Below, one piece after another: positions 34,017 to 45,905 of a DNA stretch of 64,000 nt. Source of the DNA: Limnanthes douglasii subsp. nivea (lineage: Eukaryota; Streptophyta; Magnoliopsida; Brassicales; Limnanthaceae). Position numbers and translations under genes: made by a program. Under the pieces are notes generated by a model. The model saw nothing but the letters and a program-made list of their open reading frames with translations. It ran no database searches and was not told the DNA's origin. The first letter of the stretch is position 1. Each line of letters starts with the position of its first letter. The stretch spans positions 155,435,195 to 155,499,194 of the forward strand of contig JAUPFV010000005.1 of NCBI GenBank assembly GCA_036936605.1, written 5' to 3'.

Positions 34017-35560
34017 TCACTCTATACTGCGAAAACCAATCCAGTTTAGGCACTCCTTAAACTTTCGAACTGATACTACATTGGTCATTATATCTGCTGG
34101 ATTATCGTGTGTAGACACTTTCTTCACATCAACAATTCCCTTTGATATTATATCACGAATAAAATGATACCTGACATCTATGTGCTTTGTACGCTCATGG
34201 TACATCTGGTTCCCTATAAGGTGTATGGCGCTTTGACTGTCACAAAATACTTTTGTAGTAGTCTTATCCAAGCCCAAATCTGCCACCAAACCTTGCAACC
34301 ATATTGCCTCTTTAACTGCTCCTGTTACCGCTATGTACTCTGCCTCTGTTGTAGACAAAGCTGCAGTAGCTTGCAATTGTGTTTTCCAACTTATCGCACT
34401 CCCAGCTAGAGTAAATACATATCATGTCAGAGATATTCTTTTATCCATATCACCTGCAAAATCAGAATCAACAAAACCAACCAATGATCCTACAACATCA
34501 TTCAGCGATTCACCAATATCGGTCTTGTTAAAAGTTAAGCCAACATTCACTGTATTCTTAAGATACCGAAGTATCAATTTCACTACCTGCCAGTGTTCTT
34601 TCCCAGGACATCCCATGTACCTACTAACTACACTAACCTCATGTGAATTATCAAGATGTGTGCATACCATAGCATACAGGGTACTACCAACTACACTTCC
34701 ATATGGAACCTTCGACATTTGTTCCAACTCAGCATCGTCCTTGGCCGCTCCTACTACAGACAACTTGAAATGAGTAGCAAATGGAATGCTAACTGCTTTA
34801 GCATCAAACATGTTAAATCGTTGTAACACTTTCTCAATATAGCTTCACTGAGACAAGTGTAATGATCCTAAACTTTTGTTCCTGATAATCTCCATACCAA
34901 GAATTTTCTTTGTTATACATAGATCCTCCATCTCAAACTCGACACTAAGCTGCTTCTTTAACTACACAATGTGCGATATACTACAAGCAGCAATAAGCAT
35001 ATCATCCACATACAACAACAAGTAAACATAAGAATCATCTGACATCTTTTGATGATACACACAAATATCATATGGACTCCTCGTGAACCATTTTGACACC
35101 ATGAATGTATCAAAACGTTTGTACCATTACCTAGGTTACTGTTTCAAACCATACAATGACTTTTTCAGCAGACAAACTTTGTCCTCCATATTAGGTTCAA
35201 GAAATCCCTCTAATTGTCTCATGTAGATTTGCTCCTCTAATTCACCATGTAGAAAGGTAGTCTTCACATCCAACTACTCAAGCTCTAAATATTGCAAAAC
35301 TACTATGGCTAACAAAACTTGAATCAAACTATGCTTCACGAATGGAGAAAATACTTCATTGTAGTTGATTCCTTCCCTTTGAGTAAAACACTTAGCGACC
35401 AGTCTTGCCTTGAATCGAGATGCCTCAACCACTAGATTACCTTTCTTTTTCTTGAACACCCATTTACTGCCTATTATCTTCTGTCCTTTAGGCAAGTCAA
35501 CAAACTTCCATGTTTGATTCTTATAAAGAGATTCAATCTTTTCCCCCCATAGCACCAATC
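34017..35560 (-). pseudogene. Copia reverse transcriptase and RNase H
   Basis: RVT_2 begins in the 35274-35558 frame: W-K-F-V-D-L-P-K-G, W-V-F-K-K-K, K-A-R-L-V-A-K and Y-N-E-V-F-S-P-F. The catalytic Y-V-D-D-M is intact near 35005. The frame 34422-34829 carries the RT end (F-V-D-S-D-F-A-G-D). RNase H follows in 34017-34376: A-L-S-T-T-E-A-E-Y-I-A, K-V-F-C-D-S-Q-S-A-I-H-L, H-E-R-T-K-H-I-D-V-R-Y-H and a closing H-D-N-P-A-D-I-M-T. Several stops separate these pieces, so no full enzyme is made. Confidence 0.8.
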
Positions 35561-35562
35561 CA

Positions 35563-36720
35563 TCAATCTGCCTCTGAACTCGCTATAGCTTCTCTGTAGC
35601 TACTACGTTCCTGCATCTTAACTTCTTCTGCAACTGACAGAGCATATGCAACTAGATTTGCATATCTTTTTGGAAGTCTAATATCTCTTCTTTCTCTGCC
35701 CAATGTTATGCTATAAGGTTGTTGTTCTGGTTCAGGTGCATCATCGTCACTATCATCCGATACTGACGCTTCACCTCCTGATTCTAGATCCACCTCAGAA
35801 CCACTTGAATTATTGGACCTGCTAGGAACTTATTCTACTTCAAGCTCCACCTGTTTACTCACAATCGATCCTGATTCGACCATTTCTCCTACTTCCTTCT
35901 AACTATCTATCGAAGAAAACTCATTAAAAGTAACGTCCCTACTGATGAGAAAACCTAGAGACTTTGGAGAGGTACACCATAACCTATATCCCTTCACTCC
36001 ATTAGCATATCCTAGAAATATTCACCTTTTTACCCTCGACTCAAGCTTACCATCTCTCACATGAGCATACGCAGGACAACCGAACACCCTCAGATGTTCA
36101 TAATCAGCCGATGATCCAGACCAAATCTCAAAATGAGTTTTACAATCAATAGTCGTTGATGGAGACCGATTCACCAAGTAACACGCTGTATTGATAGCTT
36201 CATCCCAAAAATCCTTTCCTACACCGGAGTGCGAGAGCATACTTCGTGCCTTGTCACAAAGCGTTATGTTCATTCTTTCTGCGACTCCATTCTGCTGTGG
36301 TGTTCTAGAATTAGTGTGATGATGTACTATTCCCTCAGCTTCACAAAACTCGTTGAACTCACGACTGCAATATTCTAACCCATTATCTATCCTAAGACGT
36401 TTGATTTTTCTTCATGTTTGCTTCTTAATCATCGTAGTCCATTTGACAAAGGTTGAATATGCCTCATATTTTGTTTTCAAAAAGTAAACCCACGCCATCT
36501 TTGAATAATCATCAATAAAACTCGTGTATTATTTGGCTCCGCTGTTGGATGGAATTCTGTTTGGACCCCAAATATCTGAGTGAATGTAGTCCATTGTTCC
36601 TTTAGTCTTTCTTACAGTCGATTTAGTGAATTTGACTCTAGTTTGTTTACCAAACACACAGTGCTCACAAAATCCCAATGATTCTGCTTTATACCCTTTA
36701 AACAAATCTCTCTTTCCCAA
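35563..36720 (-). pseudogene. Copia integrase
   Basis: The 36529-36720 frame has the end of the HHCC zinc domain (F-C-E-H-C-V-F-G-K-Q) and the first catalytic block H-S-D-I-W-G-P. The core continues through 36273-36529 with stops. The frame 36022-36273 has W-D-E-A-I-N-T-A-C-Y-L-V-N-R-S-P and L-R-V-F-G-C-P-A-Y-A-H-V. The 35563-35793 frame is the acidic linker toward RT. A one-base insertion at 35543-35548 then shifts the frame. Confidence 0.75.
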
Positions 36721-36729
36721 AACAGCTAA

Positions 36730-37395
36730 TCATCTGTCACTCATGTGACCAAGACGCCAATGCCACAACTTATTTTGATCCTGTCTAATTTGGCTATTAC
36801 TCCCTGATGATGTTACTGTAGCATCACCCATAACAACACTCCCTTGGAGAATGTAAAGACCCTTCTGCAAACTGCCTTTCATGTTTACCATTGAGCCTTT
36901 TGTCACTTTGATTACACCGTCTTTTACACGGTACTTGTAACCCCGAGAGTCTAGAGTCCCAAGAGAAATCAAGTTTCTCTTTAACCCAGGAACATGCCAG
37001 CACGTCAAGATTCTAACAACCCCATCAAACATTATGATTCTGACGTTACCAATACCACCAACAGTCAACGAATGGTTGTTCCCTAAATAGACAGTTCCCT
37101 GCATTGGCTTGAAAGTATCGAACCACTCTTTGAACTGACACATATGATATGTAGCGCCAATATCGAGTACCCAAGAGTTTTGCCCAAAGTCTGAACTCAC
37201 GGACAATACATCTCCTCTACCACTGTTTTCACTATCGTCGGAATCGTTTACACCTTCAACAATATTTGCTGCATTTTCCTTTTGATTTCCCTTCTTACCA
37301 TTCAGTTTTGGACAATCTCTCCTATAATGACCCTGCTCATCGCATTCATAACAGTTTGAGTGCTTTACCTTTGACTTGGACCTCAATACAAACAA
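36730..37395 (-). pseudogene. Copia nucleocapsid knuckle, protease and GAG-pre-integrase
   Basis: A 221-codon frame. The zinc knuckle C-Y-E-C-D-E-Q-G-H-Y-R-R-D-C fits CX2CX4HX4C. The protease site reads W-V-L-D-I-G-A-T-Y-H-M where the family has D-S/T-G-A, so the residue after the catalytic Asp is Ile. The frame ends with L-W-H-W-R-L-G-H-M of the GAG-pre-integrase domain. It is in frame with gag, separated by a single stop at 37399. Confidence 0.8.
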
Positions 37396-37398
37396 AGC

Positions 37399-37830
37399 TT
37401 AATCCTCATCCTCAATATTGATATTTATGTTCTCCAAGTCCATTATAATTGATTTAAAATTATCTAAGTGCTCAATTATGGACATACCTTCTTTCAATCT
37501 GAAATCATACAAACGCTTCTTCAAGTATAATCGATTTAATACTGATTTCTCTGAGTAAAGATCTTCTAGTTTCTTCCATGCGCAGGCAGCAGTCTTCTCA
37601 ACACTAATCTCGCGAAGTACATTATTTTTCACACTCATTAAAATCCAACATAGAGGCCATTCTTGAAGATCTTGTTTCTCCTCTTCTTTCATCTCTTCTG
37701 GTAACTTATTCTCCACAGCCTTCCACAGTCCTTGCAGTACCAATGAAGATTTCAGTTTAATCTTCCAAAACGAAAAGTTGGATCCCCCATAAAAAATTTC
37801 AATCATGTATTTTGTTGCTATAGACGCCAT
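37399..37830 (-). pseudogene. Copia gag N-terminal part
   Basis: 143 codons from the ATG at 37830, some 40 bp downstream of the primer-binding site, so the start is well placed. The sequence is typical of copia gag (UBN2 type): F-Y-G-G-S-N-F-S-F-W-K, A-W-K-K-L-E-D-L-Y, L-Y-D-F-R-L-K-E-G. The frame ends at a premature TAA; the rest of gag continues in the same frame. Confidence 0.8.
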
Positions 37831-37868
37831 TGTGAAACCCTAATTGCAAAAGCCCTAATTTCAGCACG

Positions 37869-37882
37869 TGGCTCTGATACCA
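37869..37882 (-). other. Primer-binding site of the copia element
   Basis: The minus strand reads TGGTATCAGAGCCA four bases after the 5' LTR end, complementary to the 3' end of initiator methionine tRNA. Confidence 0.85.
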
Positions 37883-37886
37883 ATTT

Positions 37887-38236
37887 TGTTATTAAATTAC
37901 TATGCAATTATCACAAAATGGCTCAAGCACAGAACATATGCGAAGGAAAAACTTAAATGAACACTGGATTTATCATGGTTTGACAATTGTCTACGTCCAC
38001 GGGCGCCGCCAAAGAAAAGAGTTTCACTATGGTAGAAAAGGAACAGATTTCAGATTGTGTTTTGTGTAGCTGTAATAGTCTATTTATAGGGAATTAATAG
38101 ACTTACTAGACAGTGGCTTAATGGGCTCATATACTCTTTTAAGAAAATCATCGATTGTATCACAGCTTGTCAATGACACAAAACTGTACCACCGAATACG
38201 GTACATTGTCAATGCACTATTCGACTCATTCATAAC
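37887..38236 (-). repeat. 5' LTR of the 33605-38236 copia element
   Basis: 350 bp, bounded by TGTTAT and ATAACA on the plus strand, aligned over its full length with 33605-33930. Followed by the TSD CTATT. Confidence 0.9.
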
Positions 38237-38241
38237 ACTAT

Positions 38242-38609
38242 TATTTGAGCTGCCACGTAGCAGGTCATAAGCAAACGCACGTGTAGAGGGGCTAAACATG
38301 AAAAGTTTTAAAACGTGAAGGACCAGTGCGAGACAAAAGTGAACGAAGAGTACTAGTTTGAGACAAACACGAAGAATAGATGACTAGTGGTGAGTTTTAT
38401 AACATTGCATATTAGTTTGATCGGATTATTTTTACTATTTTGTGTCTGATGTTGTAATAAGCATTGTTGTTATCATGACTAGATTTTAGAATCATATTTT
38501 TTTATATGTCTATTTAACATGTTGAAAGTTGTACCTGCTGAGTCATATGGTGGCAAGAAGAAAGCATTCCATGGTATATAAAGGTAGCATATCAAAATGA
38601 TGGAATTAG
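38242..38609. other. Non-coding stretch between two copia elements
   Basis: The first ~35 bp (a GAGCTGCCACGTAGCAG block) are the displaced end of the tandem MITE. The rest shows no gene or repeat that I could match. Confidence 0.5.
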
Positions 38610-39047
38610 TGTTGAAGATTACCACTATTAGAAGAATACAAAAAGATTAATTAGGAATACTAGAAGATCCAACATATCATCAATATAATTATTAGAGAGG
38701 AATTCTAAGAGATTCACAATATCATCAATATCATTATTAGAGATGAAGGCTATAAGATTCAACAATATCATCAATATCATTGTTAGAAAGGAAGACCATG
38801 AGATTCAACATATCATCAATGTCATTATTAGGGGCGGAGACTAATGGATTCCATATATCATCAATGTCATTATTATATATAGAGATTAAAGATTCAAGAT
38901 ATCATCAATATCAATAATTTTACTATTCCTTGCTAATGTACTTAAAAGATTAGCCTTGTATACCTAATAAGCAATTAGAATAATATGAACATATTTTCCA
39001 TCAAATTTATCTTTATGCACCAAATTTCTTTTATTATCTTTCTAACA
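38610..39047 (+). repeat. 5' LTR with ~45-bp internal repeats (about six copies)
   Basis: Units built on AACATATCATCAATGTCATT and a following TATTAGAGAGGAAGACTAAGAG-like block repeat from about 38655 to 38910. The 3' end, ATTATCTTTCTAACA, equals that of the 3' LTR. Confidence 0.85.
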
Positions 39048-39439
39048 TGGTCGCAGAGCAGTGTTCTTTGATCCTTCAGGATTCAAAAACATTCATCTAC
39101 CAAGAGAAACACAAATTAGCCAACCTTCGAATTCAAATTAGCTAACCTTCAAATTAACCAACATTCATCCTCCAACACCACAAACCAAAATTATCCAACA
39201 ATCAAATTAAAAAACACAAACCAAAATGTCAGAAGAAAATTCAGACATTACTAGAAACAACAACTAAAATACGTACATCGACCTCGCATGCAACTATTTG
39301 GTCTAACCGGGATTCTTCTTGTTTCCCATATGATAAAGATGGTCTGAATTTGAGGAAATTTAAAAGAACTAAGCTCACCTGCACTTGTAAACTTTGGATA
39401 AATTTCAGAGCTAATAAAACTCTAATGAATAACATAATA

Positions 39440-40900
39440 CACTATATATATTACAATCTCATCATCCTATCCAAGTTAACTCTAAACCAACTGATTCTAA
39501 AACTTGGATATGATTAATGAAAATAAGACACATTGCTGAACCTAACATATTCTGGAATTTAAGTAAAGGTCTGACAAATTTCTAGCTTGACAATTGGAAT
39601 AACTCTCACCTTTTTATAACCCTAAATCTCCTTAAAAATAATTACTACTACAGAAGTGACAATTTTTTATTTTTAGTATAAAAATACTTAGAAGTATGAT
39701 AAATTAAAAGCTAATGTTTTCTCCTCTGATATTAAGAGAATTTTAAATTAAGACATCAACGTTAATCATGATGATTCTCTGATATTGAGCAAATCTACTA
39801 ATGATTTTTTTTAAACACCTGCCAATATCTTAGAGATTGTCATCTAAAATCTTATATCCACTCTAAATTATGAAATCACATTTGCCCTAAAAAAAATGCT
39901 CATTCCTTCTTTGGAGGCTTTAAAAAAGTTATACTCATGTAGACACTATAATGAAATCTAAAAACTTCTCCCTTGCCTTAAAATGCCAACATTTCCTTAA
40001 TATAGAATAAATTCCTCATTTATTTGTTACCAGTCAAACTTAATTGGACATTTAAAGTTACTTCTCTACCTTATTTAACATTAACATTCACCAATATATG
40101 TCTATAAAATATATTAGTTTAAACGGGTTTTCATTCACTAACAGTCTTACTCATATCAGATCCATTCTTCCGGTAATCATTAGCTGGACCATATGGTCTC
40201 CAGAAACAATATGAAACACAAAGGTAAAAGAAGTTTTTCGAAATCTTTAATATACAATATAACTTACTTCTTAGTTAAAATAAATAGTACATATTTGTTT
40301 AAGAATAAGCATTGGCATAGTGATTATCACATTGCAAAAGCCATTAACTGTTTCAATCATCATCCTAGTCTCAAATATCCTATGCATGTTAAATGGTTTC
40401 CTCATATTGGAGACATAATTAAATTAAATTATGACGGTTCTTGCTTAATAAATAGTGAACCTGGTAGTGTTATTATAACTAGAAACCATCTTGGTAACAT
40501 CATAAAAGCCATTGGTCATTGTTATGGTAAAAATACTGTTATTATTGCTGAGATTAGAACTCTTTTAGAATGATTAATTATATACCATAATAGCAAGTTT
40601 TCCGATGTAGACATCGAGTCTGATTCTTTATTATTAATTAACACGTTAGGCTCGGGAAAATCCTCTCGGTTCATTTCCTCTCTTTTACATTGCTACATAA
40701 AATTTATGACACCTCACATGACCTTAAAACATATCCACCCTGAGCAGAACTTGGCTGTATATTGGATCTTTAAATAGGTTACTCACTCCAATAAAATTAC
40801 AATATTCTAATATATAATACTCATGCGAAGCTTAAAGCTATAGTTTATGTGGAAAACATTAATTTAGGCTATTTAAGATTAACCAAATAATCATTTACTA
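39440..40900 (+). mobile_element. LINE 3' fragment inside the copia element
   Basis: Near 39540 the translation reads F-W-N-L-S-K-G-L-T-N-F then L-D-N-W, the conserved block upstream of zf-RVT in plant LINE ORF2. An RNase H follows: K-L-N-Y-D-G-S (about 40427), I-A-E-I-R-T-L-L-E (about 40548), D-I-E-S-D-S-L-L-L (about 40613) and H-P-E-Q-N-L-A (about 40740). It is in the same orientation as the host element and related to the other two LINEs. Exact ends and target duplication were not found. Confidence 0.65.
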
Positions 40901-41279
40901 ATGTATCATACGGTGTTTATTAAAATACTAACTTTTTAACAAGATACTCCATGATCAAACTAATTTTCTTTTGTCTCAAGTACATTCATATTCAAGATCC
41001 TCACATCATTAAAAATGACAAATACAACATAAATACTAGTTATTAAGGAATGAATAAGGTTTTCTTATCATCAAGTATGAATCTTCAAACTTATTAAGCT
41101 CAAGACTATAAAATCAACATTAGATCAATGCTACCTTATACTGGTTGCTTCTTGAACATTATTTGTGTGGCCAATGGTACTAATTTTATCAAGTTACTTT
41201 ACAATAACCTCAAATTCAATAAAATTTAAATTTACCCAAAATATCCCAAATTTCAATAAAGTTTTGGCTAAATAAAGAC

Positions 41280-42330
41280 TATATAAGTTTTTTTACAACA
41301 ATTGATGACAAATATAAAACAGTTGAGAGAGGTATTTTGATATAAGATCTCATTCCTTCAGTTCATCCTACGCAATGGTGAGAAGAAAGATAGCCATATT
41401 ACAAATCTTGAATTCAACAACCAATAATGCGGTTATTCTATTATCAAGAGAAACCGTAATGAGACTAGCATCAAAATTAATAGGCTTAAAAAATAAACCG
41501 GAACACGTGAAAATAGAAAAAATGGTCATTCACAATCACCTATAAGGTAGTGAAAGTCCTCATCACGAGAGGATAAATCCAAGTTAAAATATACACATTA
41601 TGGAATGCAAAAACATACCAAGGAAAATTATTTTTAATTAGTGAGGTACAAAGAATGGTGGGAAGAATATCATAAAGAAGTCAATACACATGTCGTTAAT
41701 ATCATCCTAGACGTTATCTCATATAGTGAAAATAGTCAAAAAAACAAAAAATGAAAGAGGCGATAATGGACAACAAGAATTTGCACAACCAAGTCACGAA
41801 GGTAAACTAATAAAATGGATTTTGGATTGTGAGGCTACAAACACAATGACCCATCACCCATCGGATGTTATCGACCGAGTACCTTCTTCAAAGGCTTATG
41901 TTGAAACTACAAATAGGAGTTTAGCCAAATTCAAGGGAGAATGATCCATTGTTATTTCTCAATAGTTAATATTTTTTAAATGCCTTTATGCTCCATCATT
42001 ATCTTCAAAACTCTTGTCATTGAGTCATGTAACACATGGAAAAAAATGTATAGTAGTGATATATTCTTAGTTTTTCCTTTTACATGACATTCACATAAAG
42101 AAGATCATTGGACGTGATACCGAACACGAAGTTCTCCGCTACGTTGATAAAGTGGTTCACCAGGGAACAACCTTACTTTATCACGGGACATCTACTATTT
42201 GATTATGGAAGCAATGCCTAGGTCACCCATCCCTTAGTTATCTTTATTTTTTATTTTCTATATTTTTTAAGAATGATGTTACTTATTTGTCATGTGAAAC
42301 CTATTTGTTAGCAAAAATTCACCTAACCTC
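41280..42330 (+). pseudogene. Copia gag end, protease and GAG-pre-integrase remnant
   Basis: The frame 41726-41944 contains W-I-L-D-C-E-A-T-N-T-M-T-H-H, where copia proteases have L-D-S-G-A-T-x-x-M-T, so the catalytic Ser-Gly is lost. Near 42105-42260 the sequence gives I-I-G-R-D-T-E, Y-Y-V-D-E-like pieces, then W-K-Q-C-L-G-H-P-S-L-S-Y-L of GAG-pre-integrase, then C-E-T-Y-L-L-A-K of the integrase zinc site. Confidence 0.6.
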
Positions 42331-43400
42331 TTTTAGCTCAAGTAATATTTGAGTTAAGTTTATATTTTATTTTATACATTGAGATGTATTGGGGGTTTTA
42401 TCGTACTCTAATTAGAATGATTTTCAATATTTTATACTATTTGTTAATAACTTCTCTCACGTGACTTGGGTGTACTTTGTAAAACATAAATATGAATTGT
42501 ATGAGAAATATGTTAAGTATTTCTAAATTAATCAAAACCAATCCAAACAGAAAAATAAAATTTATTGGTTTGATAATGGAGGAAAATATATTAACAATGA
42601 TACAAGAACCATTTTTTAAAAATGGTTTTATTCATCAAACTTTTTTTCACAAATACACCCTAACAAAATGGGTTGTGGAACAGAAAAAAAAGATTCTTCT
42701 TGAAATAACTAGAGTTATGATGATTGAGTCTAAGTTCCCAAACAGTTCTCGCCCAAAACGATTGTCATATCAGCCTAGCTACTCAACCGTTTACCCACAA
42801 AAACATTTGGCCATAAAACCGCACTTTAAATCATGGAAACCCAAATACATATACCACATATCCTAACTCTCCAACCTAGTATCTTTGGTTGTTCTTTGTT
42901 TATATTCCAAAATATGATTGATCTAAACTTAATCTTTGTTACATATAATGCATTATTTTGGTATAAATACTTCATCAAAAAAGTATTAGTGTTATAATCG
43001 AGTCAATCATCGCATGTATGTCAACATAGACTGCATATATGTTCATATTTCTACTATCTTACTCAACCTGTGTTCAGAGGGAGAGTACAAGTGACTCACT
43101 AGATTCGTTAAATTCCCTAATTCTTCCAGATATTGTATCCACATAGCCACCCATCAACGTAGAACAGACTATGACCTCATACCTACCAAAGATCAACCTT
43201 CAAATGATGTTGAACAAGAGGTAAATGAACAAATGATTCGATTTTCTTCCCCTATAATTGTAGATATGTTTTCCCTCACATGAATAATCGTGGAGTTCCA
43301 CCTAAACATTAGTTACCCAGACATGTTTCCCGAGTCATCAAGTATCATGTGAGAAACTTGGTTAGAGAGAGCATGTCAGAAGAGGTCAAGGTATTTTACT
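42330..43400 (+). pseudogene. Copia integrase remnant
   Basis: Segments near 42420-42530 read F-Q-Y-F-I-L-F-V-N-N-F-S-H-V-T-W-V-Y-F-V-K-H-K, matching the integrase core around the second catalytic Asp. Later parts are broken by stops. From 43100 a Pro/Ser-rich linker leads to RT. Confidence 0.5.
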
Positions 43401-43439
43401 ACGGTTCTTTAAATCTAAGAAATTCCAAACACGGTCCAA

Positions 43440-44730
43440 GAAGAAACAGAAAAGAAGGAACAAAGTTTGCCTATAAATGCCGAAACCAGTTCCATTGTAA
43501 ATAATTTTACTTTCGAGAAATACAAGATTCAGGCAGGAGAAAAACCGATCAGATGTATATGGGTTTTCACTATCAAACACAAATTTATCGGATATCACTA
43601 GTTTGATGTAAAAAAATGAATTCATGTATGAATACTTGTAAGAAGAAGTATATATGGAAAAAATACCAGGATTCTCTGATAGGTTCCAGAAAGATGAAGT
43701 ATGACGAATTTGGAAAGCAATGTATGGGCTTAAATAGTCCCAATGATCATTGTTTAAAATAAATATATTATGGTAATGAAGAAGTATGAGTACAAATATA
43801 ATAAAATATTGTAAGGTTATTGAAGAACTTGTTCACATAATTTAAAATGAAAGATCTAGGATGGTTAAAATATTATTTATGAATAGAGATTCTACATTCC
43901 AACAAATTGATATTTATATCTTAGTAGAAGTATATTCTTGATTTACTTCCAAAAATACTAAATGGTTAATTGTAAACCAATAGAGACTCCAATGCAGGTT
44001 AATCATAAGCTCAGAATGATCGAAGGTGCTGACCTAGTAGAAAAATAAAGATATAAGCAACTTGTTGGAAAACTAATAAACTTGGCACATACTCAACTAG
44101 ACATAAGTTATGTAGTTGAGGTTGTAAGTTATTTTAGGCAACAAACATAATTAGATTATAGGGAAGCAGTCATTAGGATATCACGGTATTTAAAAGACAC
44201 GTTGGGGAATGGAATTATGTTCAAAATAAATGGGACTCTAGAATGTTGAAGCCTATACCAATGCAGATTAGACTGGTAATCCAAATGATCACAAATGTAC
44301 ATCATGGTACATTACGATAGACGGGGAAACATATTAACATGGAGAAGCAAGAAGCATAAAATGGTGGAACTTTTGAGTGTTTAGGTAGAATTATGAGGAA
44401 TTTCTAAAGGAGTAACATAAATATTATGGATCAAGAAATTAATGACTGAAATTAGATTTCCACCATATCTTTCGAGCCAGCTGAAGTGTGACAATAAAGC
44501 ATCAATAAGTATCTCAAAAAATCATAGTCAACACGACAAAACTAAATATGTGAAAGTAGATCGATACTTTCTAAAATAAAAAATTAAAGATGGTATAATT
44601 GAACTTCCTTTTATAAGATCAGAGGATCAGTTGGCAAACCTCCTTACTAAATATATAATATGGTGAATATTCACTAAAATTTTGAACAAATTGAATATTG
44701 TAAATTCAACCATTCAACTTGAGCGGGTAG
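43440..44730 (+). pseudogene. Copia RT and RNase H remnant
   Basis: RT begins near 43510 (E-K-Y-K-I-Q-A-G-E-K-P-I-R-C-I-W-V-F-T-I-K-H-K); A-M-Y-G-L-K appears near 43720, and M-K-D-L-G-W-L-K-Y-Y near 43850. RNase H ends with I-S-I-S-K-N-H-S-Q-H-D-K-T-K-Y-V-K-V-D-R-Y-F and I-R-S-E-D-Q-L-A-N-L-L-T-K (44500-44655). Frames change repeatedly. Confidence 0.65.
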
Positions 44731-45053
44731 TGTTAAATATTAAAATTATTAGAAGAACACCAAGATATTAATTGGATATTAATTCAGAAGACAATGCGAT
44801 TTAACATATCATCAATGTTATTATTAGAGAGGAAGACTAGGATATTACACATATCATCAATGTCATTATTAGAGAGGATGGCTAAGAGATTCAACAGATC
44901 ATTAATATCAATAATTATTATTGCATAATTATATATGATAAAATATTAGCCTTGTATATAAATATAGGCAACAAACAAAAATATGAAAAACAAATCCACC
45001 AAATTCTTTTTATTAGCTTTTTCCACTAAATTCTTTTTATTATCTTTCTAACA
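44731..45053 (+). repeat. 3' LTR with about three ~45-bp repeats
   Basis: Same ends as the 5' LTR but about 115 bp shorter, with roughly half the number of internal repeat units (about 44795-44910). Confidence 0.85.
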
Positions 45054-45639
45054 GTTATTCATCAATATCTTTGTAGTTTCGGGTTATCTTAAAATATTAA
45101 GTGTTATTGATTATCTTTTCAAATCGTTACTCATGCGTTGACATTTTTATCTATTTAAAATTTCATTGTTGTTCCATTTCGTATCAGAACACTTTTTGGG
45201 TTTCTGCTAGCCCACATCATACTTTTAAATATGTTTCAGTGTTGAAACTTTCAGTGTTGAAATTCTAAGGTAGTTTTCTTTAAATTAGTTTTTATAAAGC
45301 TTAAATAAAAAAAATAGATATGCTCTCTTTTTTAGATTGCAACAAGCGCAACAAGTCAACCAAACAGACCAACTAAACCACCCTCACACAACCGGTAAGT
45401 ATTATGTGCAAGTCTCGTACCGTTGTTTTATAAATGGCTTTATCTATATTTTTTCACAAGTCTTGCATAATAGTAGTGAATCAGAAACACATGTTTCATC
45501 ATTGATATGTGCTTATACAGGTCTGGCTTATAAATTACAAGGGAATCACATGTTTCATCATCCATTTGTTCTTATACAGGGATCTTATTCTAAATTATTT
45601 GAATAAAAATATATTTATTGTTTGTTTACTTTAACCGTG

Positions 45640-45905
45640 TTTACACCAACAAGAAGAATAACTTCATCAACTCGAACAAGAAAAAGTACAAGTTTTTCAA
45701 TCCAAACGAGAAAAAGCCCAAGTCCATTACCTCCAACCCCAAACGAGACAACAAGACAATGAAGTAGCCTGTCAACAGACAGAAAAATGCAAAATCAGTT
45801 AACCAGATCAAGACCAGCCGACCCATAGGCATCAGAAGGCCAACGCAGACAACTCGAACAACTATCAAAAAGAAAGTGCAAAAAGAATCATCACCATCAA
45901 ACTTA
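45640..45905 (+). pseudogene. Gln/Lys-rich coding remnant
   Basis: One plus-strand frame reads almost continuously with a coiled-coil-like composition (Q-Q-E-E, L-H-Q-L-E-Q-E-K-V, Q-T-R-Q-Q-D-N-E-V) and two stops. Family not recognised. It lies on the same strand as the Ulp1-like exons 2.5 kb downstream and may be an upstream part of the same gene. Confidence 0.3.

Larger units (their letters stand above)
33605..38236 (-). mobile_element. Nearly complete Ty1/copia element (4.6 kb)
   Basis: Two similar LTRs (33605-33930 and 37887-38236), a tRNA-iMet primer site, a polypurine tract and the gag-protease-integrase-RT-RNase H order of copia. A perfect 5-bp TSD CTATT flanks it (33600-33604 and 38237-38241). 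Most of the polyprotein remains in one frame, interrupted by stop codons and a one-base frameshift in a six-base run at 35543-35548. It cannot move by itself. The LTRs differ by scattered substitutions and a ~24-bp indel, so insertion is not recent but is younger than the neighbouring copia copies. Confidence 0.9.
38610..45053 (+). mobile_element. Decayed Ty1/copia element with repeat-containing LTRs
   Basis: 5' LTR 38610-39047 and 3' LTR 44731-45053 begin TGTT and end CTAACA. A primer-site-like TGGTCGCAGAGC follows the 5' LTR, and a short purine run GAGCGGG precedes the 3' LTR. Protease, GAG-pre-integrase, integrase, RT and RNase H fragments lie between in order. A LINE 3' fragment (about 39440-40900) interrupts gag. 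Flanking pentamers ATTAG and GTTAT agree at only three positions, so the TSD is eroded or the ends recombined. Confidence 0.8.

Noticed and set aside
38640..38920. CRISPR-like array of ~45-bp units
   Set aside because: Units are adjacent imperfect copies without unique spacers, lie inside an LTR, and the genome is a plant's.
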